Virus record (IMG/VR): IMGVR_UViG_3300035698_000064
Coordinates: 1-42,708 of that record
Length of the DNA: 42,708 nucleotides
Strand: one strand, 5' to 3'
DNA from: a virus
Shown piece after piece: positions 32,364-40,318 of the stretch (position 1 is its first letter; every line of letters begins with the position of its first letter). The position numbers were made by a program, and so were the translations under genes. Under the pieces are notes generated by a model that was given only the letters and a program-made list of their open reading frames with translations, searched no databases and was not told the DNA's origin.

Positions 32364-32872
32364 TGGCAACATATCAATGGCAATGTAGAGTTTGTGATGT
32401 AGGCTGGGATAAAGATTACGACCTAGGGAAAGCCCCTGGCAAGACACGCTGCCCAGAGTGCAACAAACTAAGTGAACGATACTACGGTGAACTAAACTTC
32501 TCCTTTAAGGATGACGGTCAGGGGAACGGTGGTAAAGGAGCAAGTGATTTCTATTCAGTTAGACAACGCTATAAGAAGCACGCTGCTAAGGGATTTGATA
32601 AGGACTCCGCTAACAGATTCCTAAACGGTAGCATTGAGAATACCAAGGACCGTATGAATAACGAAGGCTTCCGTTACAAGAGCGCCAATTTCAATTGGAA
32701 GAAGATGGAAGAGGACGGTAAGGTAAAGAAGCTATCTCCTAAGGATTCTGCGGATAAGCTAGACCGTGCTAAAAAACTGACTGAAGATGCCTATAATGTT
32801 GCAAACAGGATGGGCTACAAGGACATCGGCAAAGATAAACTAGACATAACTAAACCTCTAAAACAACAGTAA
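32363..32872 (+). CDS. FmdB-like zinc-ribbon protein
   Basis: This 169-residue protein starts with a zinc ribbon: YQWQCRVC (C8, C11) and RCPEC (C30, C33), with the spacing seen in the FmdB/CxxC regulatory-type ribbon. The C-terminal 120 residues are basic and helical (KKHAAKGFDKDSA, DKLDRAKKLTEDA) with no recognised domain. The ribbon may contact DNA, RNA or another protein; no enzymatic motif is visible. It follows the 51-residue gene by a one-base overlap and precedes the helicase gene by two bases. Confidence 0.65.
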   Translation: MATYQWQCRVCDVGWDKDYDLGKAPGKTRCPECNKLSERYYGELNFSFKDDGQGNGGKGASDFYSVRQRYKKHAAKGFDKDSANRFLNGSIENTKDRMNNEGFRYKSANFNWKKMEEDGKVKKLSPKDSADKLDRAKKLTEDAYNVANRMGYKDIGKDKLDITKPLKQQ

Positions 32873-32874
32873 GA

Positions 32875-34188
32875 ATGACATACCAATTTAGTGAGAACCT
32901 ACAGCGAGGAATCCTGTATCTTCTCAAATCTGACAGGGACTTTTACCTACAGATTGTAAGTCTAATCCAACCAGATTACTTTGAGTTCCCTGCTCACACA
33001 GAAATCTTCAACACCGTTAACGAATACTACTCCGAGTATACTAAACTCCCTAACGATGAGTTCATCCTAGAGAACGTTAAGTCTAAGCTCAGTCCCAAGG
33101 AAAGGATCTCAGATTACGAAGACGAGCTTCACCTCATCAACAAGATTGATAAGAGTACGATCAGCAACCCTGAGTACTTCATGGATATCGTTGAACGCTT
33201 TGCTAAGAAAGAGGCCATGAAGCAAGCCATTGCTGACAGCATCGGACTCATCAAAGAGGATAGGGTTGAAGAAGTAGAGGACCTTGTGCGTAAGGCTCTC
33301 CTCATCAACAGGGACATTGATTTTGGTCTGACGTATTTCGATACCCTACTAGACAGGTGGGATCGGACCTTCAATGCGGTGAAAAGGAAGGTATACCCAG
33401 CAGCATTTAAGGGGATTAACAATGGACTAGAGACAGGAGGGCTCGCAGCCAAGGAGCTAGCTATGGTCATTGCTCCCCCAGGCGTGGGCAAATCAGTATT
33501 CCTGGTGAATCAGGGCGTGCGCTCTATGATGGATGGGGAGTCCGTGCTCTATGTCTCCTGCGAGATGAGCGAGGATAAGATTGCACAGAGATTCGATTCT
33601 GTCATGACCCTTATTCCACAGAAGAAACTGAAGGAACCAGCCAACCACATATCAGTTAAAGAGCGTCTGGATATGTTCAAGACTGAGTTCCCAGGTAGTG
33701 ACCTAGTAATTAAGGAGTTCCCTACAGGTACAGCAACAGTGAACACTATTCGTGCTCTGCTAGTACAACTCAAGAACTATTCAGACTTCGTGCCCACAGT
33801 AATCATCATCGATTACCTTGAACTATTACGTTCCGTAAGGGACATTCAGCAAGAGCACCTTGCACAACAGAGAATCGCAGAAGAGATCCGAGCTATTGCA
33901 GTCGAGTTTAATCTTCTCGTATGGACTGCTACACAAACCAACCGACTAGGAAAACAAGTAAGAGTAATTACTGACTCAGAATTAGGTGACTCGTATGGCA
34001 AGATTAGAACTTGCGACTACGCATTCTCCCTCAACCAAACCGAGGAAGAGTTCGATACAAACATCATGCGGGGCTACGTTGTAAAAAACAGAAATGGAAA
34101 AACTAGATACACATTCCCTATTGGAATCGATTACAGCACGCTTAGAATGCAAGACAACTATGAAGAATCACTTGATCGAGAAGCTTAA
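32875..34188 (+). CDS. 41: Replicative DNA helicase, DnaB/T4 gp41-like
   Basis: This 437-residue protein is the replication-fork helicase. The RecA-type core begins near residue 180 (GINNGLETGGL, like the family's GLDxxTGGL). Walker A is APPGVGKS (200-207), Walker B is VIIIDYLELL with D313, and a helicase motif TATQTNRLG follows at about 351-359. Residues 1-150 form the DnaB-type N-terminal collar and linker. Length is close to T4 gp41 (475). It overlaps the metallopeptidase gene by 29 bases, and no primase gene (gp61-like) is visible in the window. Confidence 0.92.
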   Translation: MTYQFSENLQRGILYLLKSDRDFYLQIVSLIQPDYFEFPAHTEIFNTVNEYYSEYTKLPNDEFILENVKSKLSPKERISDYEDELHLINKIDKSTISNPEYFMDIVERFAKKEAMKQAIADSIGLIKEDRVEEVEDLVRKALLINRDIDFGLTYFDTLLDRWDRTFNAVKRKVYPAAFKGINNGLETGGLAAKELAMVIAPPGVGKSVFLVNQGVRSMMDGESVLYVSCEMSEDKIAQRFDSVMTLIPQKKLKEPANHISVKERLDMFKTEFPGSDLVIKEFPTGTATVNTIRALLVQLKNYSDFVPTVIIIDYLELLRSVRDIQQEHLAQQRIAEEIRAIAVEFNLLVWTATQTNRLGKQVRVITDSELGDSYGKIRTCDYAFSLNQTEEEFDTNIMRGYVVKNRNGKTRYTFPIGIDYSTLRMQDNYEESLDREA

Positions 34189-34528
34189 GACACAGAAGAT
34201 CAGCACTGTGAATGCAGGGTATAGAAACTATTCTCTGAAGATGTCCCCCCATATCTTGCATCACAATGATGAGTGTCTCGGTCTAACAGATTTCGAATCT
34301 GGAGAAATTACACTAAATAGTAAGATGGCACCTGAGGTCTTCCGAGAAACCTTGATCCATGAATTGACCCACCTTGTTCTAGAGATGGGAGGTCTGGGTG
34401 GAGACGAGAAGACAGACAAGGTGCTGCCCATGACAAACGAATCGATGACAGTTCAGATTAGCAGAGGCTTGATGCTCCTGATTAGATTGAACCCCGAACT
34501 GTTTGAGATCATCCTGAGTAACGAATGA
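34160..34528 (+). CDS. HExxH metallopeptidase-like protein
   Basis: I start this 122-residue protein at the ATG at 34160; a start at 34094 would place 22 more residues inside the helicase frame and looks non-native. The motif LIHELTHLVLEMG (H67, E68, H71) is the zinc-peptidase HExxH, and E94 in NESM could be a third ligand. The length and simple architecture resemble small phage or ImmA/SprT-like metallopeptidases, but I see no SprT zinc ribbon. It is embedded in the replication gene chain, with a 29-base overlap upstream and a 4-base ATGA overlap downstream, so its target may be a replication or host protein. Substrate unknown. Confidence 0.7.
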   Translation: MKNHLIEKLKTQKISTVNAGYRNYSLKMSPHILHHNDECLGLTDFESGEITLNSKMAPEVFRETLIHELTHLVLEMGGLGGDEKTDKVLPMTNESMTVQISRGLMLLIRLNPELFEIILSNE

Positions 34529-34917
34529 AAGACCTACAACTAAAAGATATCTTCCCAAAGAAAACCAACAAGATTACGAGAGTAAGTATCAAGTACTTCG
34601 GTCGCTGGACCTTTGCTACCCCCACCCAGACCCTTCTGGTACGTCAGACTGAAGGACAGAACTACTTTAGAATGACATCTGAGTTTGGTGTACTAAGAGA
34701 GGGAGCCAATGATCCTAGTCGAACTACTGATAGAGGCTTGGCTGGAGACTATCTAGTCCAGAGTAATGATGGCACCTTCTTTGTGCTATTGAAGCAGTCT
34801 TATGACACAAACTTCCCTAAGCCTATCACTACCCCTAAAATCCAGAATCCTACGTCTTCTAAGGCATTAAAAAACAAGAACTTCTACACGAATATTGTGA
34901 AGGATTCCCCTAACTAA
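34525..34917 (+). CDS. Hypothetical protein of the replication operon (130 aa)
   Basis: I do not recognise this 130-residue basic protein. It has an N-terminal helix, a strand-rich middle (KYFGRWTFATPTQTLLVRQ, then FFVLLKQSY) and a Lys/Asn-rich flexible C-terminus. The middle could be a small beta-barrel of the OB or SH3 sort, but no motif supports a function. It overlaps the metallopeptidase gene by four bases (ATGA) and is followed by a TATAATA box, so it ends this transcription unit's gene chain. Confidence 0.5.
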   Translation: MKDLQLKDIFPKKTNKITRVSIKYFGRWTFATPTQTLLVRQTEGQNYFRMTSEFGVLREGANDPSRTTDRGLAGDYLVQSNDGTFFVLLKQSYDTNFPKPITTPKIQNPTSSKALKNKNFYTNIVKDSPN

Positions 34918-34919
34918 GC

Positions 34920-34926
34920 TATAATA
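34920..34926 (+). promoter_or_regulatory. TATAATA box abutting a start codon
   Basis: CTATAATAGTACATGG at 34919-34934 is the same as the 19949-19964 sequence except for one base. The box ends four bases before the ATG at 34931, and there is no Shine-Dalgarno sequence or -35 element. It probably drives the coiled-coil gene and the ssDNA-binding protein downstream as a leaderless mRNA. Confidence 0.5.
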
Positions 34927-34930
34927 GTAC

Positions 34931-35377
34931 ATGGAAACCACTCCCCTAGTTGAAGTTGATATCCTAGATGGACTTACCTGGCTGGACTTTGCAGAAATTG
35001 TAAACAAGCTAGTGCAGTTCGAAGAGGGCAACATCGAAAACGAAATGAGACAGCAGGGCTCAATCTATTCCTACTACTATGGTCTAATGAGTGTAGCAAA
35101 GAGCCAAGCTGACGCGGCTGAACGAACACGGGATCGTTTAGCAGCTACAGTCCGCACAAAGGCACGCGAAGAGAACAGGTTCAAGAAGCTAACAGCTAAA
35201 GACCTAGACGATCTTGTCCTCATAAACGATGATGTCTCTGATCTGGAAAATGAACTCACACAAGCAACTCTTAAGTACGATATGCTTAAGGGGCTAGTCA
35301 GAGCACTAGAACACAAGAAGGATTGCATGGTGCAGATCTCTTCAAACAAACGAGCAGAAACTAAACTCTACCAATAA
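34931..35377 (+). CDS. Coiled-coil hypothetical protein upstream of the SSB gene
   Basis: This 148-residue protein has an N-terminal helix-turn region (TWLDFAEIVNKLVQFEEG) and two long charged helices at residues 50-85 and 95-148, together suggesting an antiparallel coiled coil or helical hairpin. It contains a single cysteine and no enzyme motif. Its promoter-proximal place, 20 bases before the gp32-like gene, suggests a replication accessory role, perhaps with SSB or helicase loading (compare T4 gp59 by position only; no sequence support). Confidence 0.5.
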   Translation: METTPLVEVDILDGLTWLDFAEIVNKLVQFEEGNIENEMRQQGSIYSYYYGLMSVAKSQADAAERTRDRLAATVRTKAREENRFKKLTAKDLDDLVLINDDVSDLENELTQATLKYDMLKGLVRALEHKKDCMVQISSNKRAETKLYQ

Positions 35378-35397
35378 CCACCAACAAAAAACATAAC

Positions 35398-36132
35398 ATG
35401 GCTATCGATCTCGACGCACTCCGTAAGAAGCACGAACAACTCAGCAACTCCGGTAAGAAATCCGACGACTTCATTAACAATTTTGTGAAGTTGGAAGATG
35501 GAGATAATCTCCTTCGCATCCTTCCTCCTAAGGAAGACGACCAAGAGTTTTATGCGGAGACTAAGATCCACCGCGTACCCACGGGAGAAGAGGATAATGT
35601 CCGCAACTTCCACTGTCGTAGAGTTCAGGATGAGGCGTGTCCTCTCTGCGATCTTTACTTTGCTCTCTGGAAGACAGGCCGCAAGGAAGACGAGGCTCTT
35701 GCCCGTACAATTAAGCCTCGCTCACGTTACTACATGAACGTCATCGACCGTGCCTCTGGTGAGGTTAAGATTCTTTCTGTAGGCGTCATCCTATTCAAGA
35801 AGATCACAGGTGCTATCCTTGATCCTGATTACGGAGATATCACTGACCTTAAGACTGGTCACGATTTCAAAATCCATAAGGAGATGGAAGGAGGCTGGCC
35901 CAAGTACGATCAGTCTGCTCCCCGTCCTAAGAGTACCCCTACTGGCAAGCCAAAAGAGGTTGCCGAAGCACTGGATACCCTTCACGATATTTATGCTCTC
36001 GTCAAGCACGAAGAGTACGATACAATTAAAGAGGCTGCTTCTGGTCTCATGGGACTAGATATCGAACCCAAGGAAGACACCGAGGAAGAAGAGACTACCT
36101 CGGAAGACTATCTAGACAAACTAAAAAGCTAG
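35398..36132 (+). CDS. 32: Single-stranded DNA-binding protein, T4 gp32-like
   Basis: This 244-residue protein resembles gp32, which coats ssDNA and recruits replication and recombination proteins. The core has NLLRILPPKED and the zinc site residues H58, C73, C81 and C84 (H-x14-C-x7-C-x2-C), close to the gp32 zinc arrangement (H64, C77, C87, C90). KPRSRYYMNVIDR fits the aromatic DNA-binding strand. The C-terminus (EPKEDTEEEETTSEDYLDKL) is strongly acidic, as in SSB proteins where it binds partners. T4 gp32 is 301 residues. The start lies 20 bases after the coiled-coil gene, without a clear ribosome-binding site. Confidence 0.85.
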   Translation: MAIDLDALRKKHEQLSNSGKKSDDFINNFVKLEDGDNLLRILPPKEDDQEFYAETKIHRVPTGEEDNVRNFHCRRVQDEACPLCDLYFALWKTGRKEDEALARTIKPRSRYYMNVIDRASGEVKILSVGVILFKKITGAILDPDYGDITDLKTGHDFKIHKEMEGGWPKYDQSAPRPKSTPTGKPKEVAEALDTLHDIYALVKHEEYDTIKEAASGLMGLDIEPKEDTEEEETTSEDYLDKLKS

Positions 36133-36133
36133 T

Positions 36134-36736
36134 ATGAACAACAAGACAGTTATTACATTCGCACTGTGTATTTTCTTAGGACTGGTTGGAGCGTGTAGTA
36201 CGCTTGCTTCAATCTTCGGAGAAGACACAGTGGTTACGACGGTAGATCAAGTAGAGGAGGGTGGCGAGTATGCTGTCATTCCTGTCGAGCAACTACCCGA
36301 AAGTCTACGAGCAGGTATCCCAGAAGGATCAGTCGTAGTTGTTACCGGAAAGGAAGACCTAAAGCCTAACGCTACCTACGTTCCAACCTCTGAGGTTCCA
36401 GACGATCTAGGTAGAGAGGGTATCGTTAAGACCCTGTTCGGAATTGGCTCTACGTTTATCCCAGGGCTTGCAGCTTGGGAGGGTGTAGGACTGCTTTTGA
36501 GTAAGCGTAAACGGAAACACTACGCTAAGGCAATCAAGTCTGCTGTTCCTATGGATAAGAAAGTAGATTTGGGTCAGGCTGTGGTCTCCCTTGCTGCTGC
36601 TCTAGGTTTCCTGCACTCAAGTAAGGAAACAGAAGACGTTTTTGAAGGCGAGGCCCATGTTGAAGATAACACCGGCTATACAACAGGGTTCTCCCATAAA
36701 GAAACTGCTGGATCTCCTCACATCTTAGAGGAATAA
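36134..36736 (+). CDS. Phage lipoprotein with a hydrophobic central segment
   Basis: This 200-residue protein begins with a lipoprotein signal peptide: charged MNNK, hydrophobic VITFALCIFLGL and the lipobox V-G-A-C with C21 as the modified cysteine. Residues 40-90 are beta-rich; a hydrophobic stretch at about 98-120 (KTLFGIGSTFIPGLAAWEGV) ends in a KRKRK stop-transfer-like cluster, and a second Ala-rich hydrophobic segment lies near 145-160. Lipid anchoring to a membrane is likely. Possible roles are superinfection exclusion, spanin-like lysis or envelope remodelling, none supported by a motif. It starts one base after the SSB stop. Confidence 0.6.
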   Translation: MNNKTVITFALCIFLGLVGACSTLASIFGEDTVVTTVDQVEEGGEYAVIPVEQLPESLRAGIPEGSVVVVTGKEDLKPNATYVPTSEVPDDLGREGIVKTLFGIGSTFIPGLAAWEGVGLLLSKRKRKHYAKAIKSAVPMDKKVDLGQAVVSLAAALGFLHSSKETEDVFEGEAHVEDNTGYTTGFSHKETAGSPHILEE

Positions 36737-36753
36737 CTCTTCCTCTTTTAAAT

Positions 36754-36791
36754 GAAGCCACCTTTCTCCACTATAAGAGAAAGGTGGCTTC
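36754..36791. terminator. Perfect 15-bp hairpin after the lipoprotein gene
   Basis: The arms at 36754-36768 (GAAGCCACCTTTCTC) and 36777-36791 are exact inverse complements around an 8-base loop. On the plus strand there is no T-run after it (TATTATAA follows), so it is not a textbook intrinsic terminator. It sits between two transcription units and three bases before a TATAATA box, so termination, mRNA 3'-end protection or a regulatory role are all possible. Confidence 0.55.
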
Positions 36792-36794
36792 TAT

Positions 36795-36801
36795 TATAAT
36801 A
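36795..36801 (+). promoter_or_regulatory. TATAATA box before the glycan operon
   Basis: The box lies three bases after a perfect hairpin and five bases before the ATG at 36807 (TATAATACAACTATGG). It is the only apparent promoter for the eight overlapping glycan genes. No ribosome-binding site is present, which again suggests a leaderless mRNA. Confidence 0.5.
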
Positions 36802-36806
36802 CAACT

Positions 36807-38030
36807 ATGGATGTTATAAACAGAGACACTAATTGGGAGACGCAACAAGGATGGCCTGGTCTTGGAAGAAAGCTAAGGATTCTATGCGTACCTGCTAACG
36901 AAGGGGGTTGTGCTTATTACAGGATCATTGATCCATATAAGAAGCTCCTACAGCTATACCCCGATGTTGTAGATGTCAGGTTCAACATGAATCCTCTCGG
37001 CATTGAAGATAACACAGGTAACTGGAAGCCTGATTGGCAATTCGATGACATGAAGTGGGCTGATGTAGTCTTCACCCAGAACCTCTCAAACTATGGAGGT
37101 AACTACACGGCTCGTATCATCGGTAAGGCCAAGGAGTTTGGTAAGTTCGCTCTCTATGATACTGATGATCTCCTAACAAACATCTACGAAGGCCACCGTC
37201 TTTACGGTGTCTATAAAGAGAAGGGTCTAGAAGAGATCACCAAGTTCATCTATAGTCACTCTGATCTAGTCACAGTAACGCAGAGCAAATTTGCTGAGAG
37301 AGTTAAGCCATACTGCACCAAGGCTTTAGCAGTCGTCAAGAACGCTGTTGATTATAACCTTCCCTGTTGGAATATGCAGAGGATTGGTAAGCCTAAGAAG
37401 AAGTTCACTAGGTTCGGATGGGCTGGAGGAATCCACCATGAGCAAGACCTACGACACTTCGCAGGAGTACCACAGTTCGTTAATCAGAGAGCCGGTAAGG
37501 AGAATGTCCGATGGGACTTCTACGGACACCCTCCAAAGGGAATGGCTAAGGATGATTGGCAAGTTGATGTCTGGAGGAAGTATGTCAAGATTCTAATGCA
37601 GGGCTTTAAGGGACAGCCAAACTGGAGTGTCCACCATGCTCTGCCCCCTGATCGTTACGGTGTCTTCTATAGTAACATGGACATTGCTCTTGCCCCACTA
37701 GAGGACAACGAGTTCAACGATTCCAAGTCTGAGATCAAGGTAGCTGAATGTGGGCGCTATGGGGTTCCCCTAATTGCATCCAACGTAGGTTGCTATGACG
37801 AGTGGATCAAAGATGGAGAGACAGGATTCCTAATTGACCCCAAGAAAGGATCTAAGGATTGGGTAAGAGTTCTCACCAAGGTAGCTAATGATCCTGACCT
37901 AGTAGCAAGAATGGGGGCTAACCTCCATGAGATCACCAACAAGAACTTCGATCTAAACAAAGTAGTAAGCCACAGACTCGATCTGCTTCTAACTGTAATG
38001 CAAAATGAAAAAAAAGATCAACCTAGTTAG
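36807..38030 (+). CDS. Glycosyltransferase, GT-B fold (family 4-like)
   Basis: This 407-residue protein looks like a retaining GT-B glycosyltransferase. The N-terminal domain starts with RKLRILCVPANEGGCAYYRI, the first strand and loop of a Rossmann-like acceptor domain. The C-terminal domain has the donor-binding pattern with SKSEIKVAECGRYGVPLIAS and ETGFLIDPKKGS, like the ExxxxG-PxIA-GxxxE region of family 4. It heads the glycan operon and overlaps the next transferase by 26 bases. The sugar and acceptor cannot be told from sequence. Confidence 0.82.
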   Translation: MDVINRDTNWETQQGWPGLGRKLRILCVPANEGGCAYYRIIDPYKKLLQLYPDVVDVRFNMNPLGIEDNTGNWKPDWQFDDMKWADVVFTQNLSNYGGNYTARIIGKAKEFGKFALYDTDDLLTNIYEGHRLYGVYKEKGLEEITKFIYSHSDLVTVTQSKFAERVKPYCTKALAVVKNAVDYNLPCWNMQRIGKPKKKFTRFGWAGGIHHEQDLRHFAGVPQFVNQRAGKENVRWDFYGHPPKGMAKDDWQVDVWRKYVKILMQGFKGQPNWSVHHALPPDRYGVFYSNMDIALAPLEDNEFNDSKSEIKVAECGRYGVPLIASNVGCYDEWIKDGETGFLIDPKKGSKDWVRVLTKVANDPDLVARMGANLHEITNKNFDLNKVVSHRLDLLLTVMQNEKKDQPS

Positions 38031-38808
38031 TGGATGGTCTGCTCCTGGCGGCAGTACCCAGCACCACATTAACCTAACTAATTTACTAAATGATGAAGGG
38101 TATGATTGCACCTTCTACGGTCCTCAAAAGTATCACCTAGATAAGTGCAAGGCTGATTCCCTAGAAAGGTACAGGAACGATAGTGATGTAGTCATCGGGC
38201 ACTTCCTCAACCTACCCAGCCAATTTGTTAATGACAAGAAGTTTATCCTTAGCTGCCATGAGTCTGATCTGTTCTCCTTTAAGAGCATCGATACCGCTCA
38301 CGTTGATACCATTCAATTCGTAAGTTTCTTCCAAGCGGGCTGGTACTCTAAAGAGCTAGCAGAATTGGGATTGGATAACTGGAGGATCATTCCTCCCGTT
38401 GTTGAGGGCTTCTCTTACGTTAGACCAGACAACAATATCGCTGGTGTTGTTGGTAGTATTGATAGCCACAAGAGACCCCATCAAAGTATCGATAGAGCAA
38501 TCGCTGAGGGTATGAAGAAGGTAATGCTATTCGGAGACGTTACTGATCTCAACTACTTCACTACTCATATCCAACCCCTAATTGATAAGGGTACTGTTGG
38601 TTTAGCAGGACACATTGACTCGAAAGAAGAGATGTACAATTCTGTTGATAAAGTGTATCACGATTCCAAAAGGGAAACTTATGGTCTTGTCGCTGCTGAG
38701 TGCATTGCCAACGGTGTTCCCTTCTCAGGGGGGGAATCCTTTATAGTCCCTGTAGTAGAAAGCAAAGATCAAATATTAGATAAATGGATTTCACTTTTAG
38801 AATCATAA
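38005..38808 (+). CDS. Glycosyltransferase, GT-B-like
   Basis: This 267-residue protein starts KKKINLVSGWSAPGGSTQHH, a Gly-rich first loop typical of GT-B acceptor domains. Later segments AGVVGSIDSHKRPHQSIDRA, GLAGHIDSKEEMYNSVD and ETYGLVAAECIANGVPF form the donor-domain pattern (strand, KRP loop, then the E-x-x-G-V-P motif). It is shorter than most GT-B enzymes (350-400), so one domain may be reduced. It overlaps both neighbours by about 25 bases. Confidence 0.75.
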   Translation: MKKKINLVSGWSAPGGSTQHHINLTNLLNDEGYDCTFYGPQKYHLDKCKADSLERYRNDSDVVIGHFLNLPSQFVNDKKFILSCHESDLFSFKSIDTAHVDTIQFVSFFQAGWYSKELAELGLDNWRIIPPVVEGFSYVRPDNNIAGVVGSIDSHKRPHQSIDRAIAEGMKKVMLFGDVTDLNYFTTHIQPLIDKGTVGLAGHIDSKEEMYNSVDKVYHDSKRETYGLVAAECIANGVPFSGGESFIVPVVESKDQILDKWISLLES

Positions 38809-39518
38809 CCCCCGTCTATAACGCAGAACAGTGGATTGGCAAGTGCATCCGATCAGTTCTGGAACAGAAGGACGAGAACTTCACGCAAATCATTATTGAC
38901 GATGGCTCAACTGACGATACCCTAGAGATGGCATACGATATTGCCCAAGGAGATCCTAGAATCATCATCATCCCAGGCCATGAGAATAGGGGCGTAATGC
39001 ACAGTCACCTACTAGGCCACAACTTCTTTCAGAATGAGAGTCCTGAAGATGTCTTCGTTCACCTAGACGGAGACGACTGGCTGATTGATAGAAACGTCCT
39101 AGCCTTTGTTAGAGGGGTGTATACCGAACACAATGTCTGGACAACTTACGGGAACTACGAAGCAACTGATGGTAGCCCTAGCATTGTTCGTCCTTGGGCT
39201 GGCCATATTAGGCCCGATGCTATTATGAACGGATGGCCGTTTTCCCATCTCCGCACCTTTAAAAAGTTTCTATGGGATCAGCTTGAGGTCGAGGACTTCC
39301 TAGACTGTAATGGGGTAGCGTACACGGCAGCCTGCGATACTGCTATCATGTGCCCAATTTTGGAGCTAGCGGAAGGCCATGTAGGTCAGATTAATGTTCC
39401 ACTCTATGTCTACAATAGAGGAAATCCTCTAAATGAGGATAAATCGGCTCTGAGTGAACAAGTCCGCTGTGCTCTTGACGTAGCTGCCAAAAAGTCAAAG
39501 GAAAAATATAACAAATGA
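38784..39518 (+). CDS. Glycosyltransferase family 2 (GT-A)
   Basis: This 244-residue protein is a GT2 enzyme. FRIITPVYNAEQWIGKCIRS and QIIIDDGSTDDTLEMA are the nucleotide-binding signature, and VHLDGDDWL near residue 92 is the metal-binding DxD region. The rest forms a short acceptor domain. It likely uses a UDP- or GDP-sugar, inverting. It overlaps the previous gene by 25 bases and the next by four (ATGA). Confidence 0.9.
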   Translation: MDFTFRIITPVYNAEQWIGKCIRSVLEQKDENFTQIIIDDGSTDDTLEMAYDIAQGDPRIIIIPGHENRGVMHSHLLGHNFFQNESPEDVFVHLDGDDWLIDRNVLAFVRGVYTEHNVWTTYGNYEATDGSPSIVRPWAGHIRPDAIMNGWPFSHLRTFKKFLWDQLEVEDFLDCNGVAYTAACDTAIMCPILELAEGHVGQINVPLYVYNRGNPLNEDKSALSEQVRCALDVAAKKSKEKYNK

Positions 39519-40318
39519 ACTGTCTACACATCATTTTCTCTAAAGACCGTGCCCTCCAACTCAAGGCTCAACTCGACTCAATCAGAATGTTCGTCAGGGG
39601 GAGCATTAAGCACGTTGTACTTTGGACTTCCTCCCCGGAGCACTCTGAGTCATATTCCAAAGTAATTTCCGAATATCCTGATTTCCTGTTTATCAAGGAA
39701 AAGGACTTCAAACTGAATGTTCAGTCTTTGCTTTATTGTGCTTCAGAACCATATGTCTTTTTTACGCCCGATGATGGTCTATTCATCAGAAAAGTAGATA
39801 TCGATGATTTGGCTACCCCGGCCATTATTAGAGATTTCATCGTAAGCCTTCGACTAGGAGACCACCTGACTAAATCCCACCCAGTAGGCAACAAAGACCA
39901 AGCCCTACCTCTATTCTCCCATAGGGAAATCTTTGATGATGGTAACCTAACCTTTGATTGGAACGAAGGCGTCTTTGATTGGGGTTATCCTCTAGCCCTG
40001 GATGGTCATATCTTCGATAGACGACAAATGCTAGGTTGGTTGTGTTTGCTACAGTTTAGGTCTCCAACCTCTCTTGAGATCCAACTACAGCAATTCAAGG
40101 CCCTACACTTCAAGAAGGGCCTATGCAAAACTAGCTCCTCCTTTGTTAGCCTTCCCTGGAATGCTGTAACAGATGAGATCGCTAACCTAAATGGGGGCAC
40201 TGGAACTGATGTATTCCTTTCCGCCTTTGAAGACGGCAAGAAAATTGCCACAGATCATATTTACGGAAGCCTACCAGTTTCCTGCCATCAAGAGTATCCT
40301 CTGGAATTCGTTAAATGA
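39515..40318 (+). CDS. Probable glycosyltransferase, GT-A-like
   Basis: This 267-residue protein starts with MNCLHIIFSKDRALQLKAQL, a segment seen at the N-terminus of uncharacterised transferases, and has VFFTPDDGLFI near residues 86-96, where DDG could stand for the metal-binding DxD of GT-A enzymes. FDWGYPLALDGHIFDRRQ later resembles the acceptor region. There is no hydrophobic segment. The call depends partly on its place within the glycan operon. It overlaps both neighbours by four bases. Confidence 0.6.
   Translation: MNCLHIIFSKDRALQLKAQLDSIRMFVRGSIKHVVLWTSSPEHSESYSKVISEYPDFLFIKEKDFKLNVQSLLYCASEPYVFFTPDDGLFIRKVDIDDLATPAIIRDFIVSLRLGDHLTKSHPVGNKDQALPLFSHREIFDDGNLTFDWNEGVFDWGYPLALDGHIFDRRQMLGWLCLLQFRSPTSLEIQLQQFKALHFKKGLCKTSSSFVSLPWNAVTDEIANLNGGTGTDVFLSAFEDGKKIATDHIYGSLPVSCHQEYPLEFVK

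Noticed and set aside
33129-33491. 120-residue minus-strand frame inside the helicase gene
   Set aside because: It is antisense to the helicase linker and Walker A region, with Ser/Leu-rich shadow composition.
34094-34159. Longer start for the HExxH peptidase gene
   Set aside because: The 22 extra residues lie entirely in the helicase frame's coding region, lack a ribosome-binding site and show shadow composition; the ATG at 34160 gives an overlap typical of this genome.
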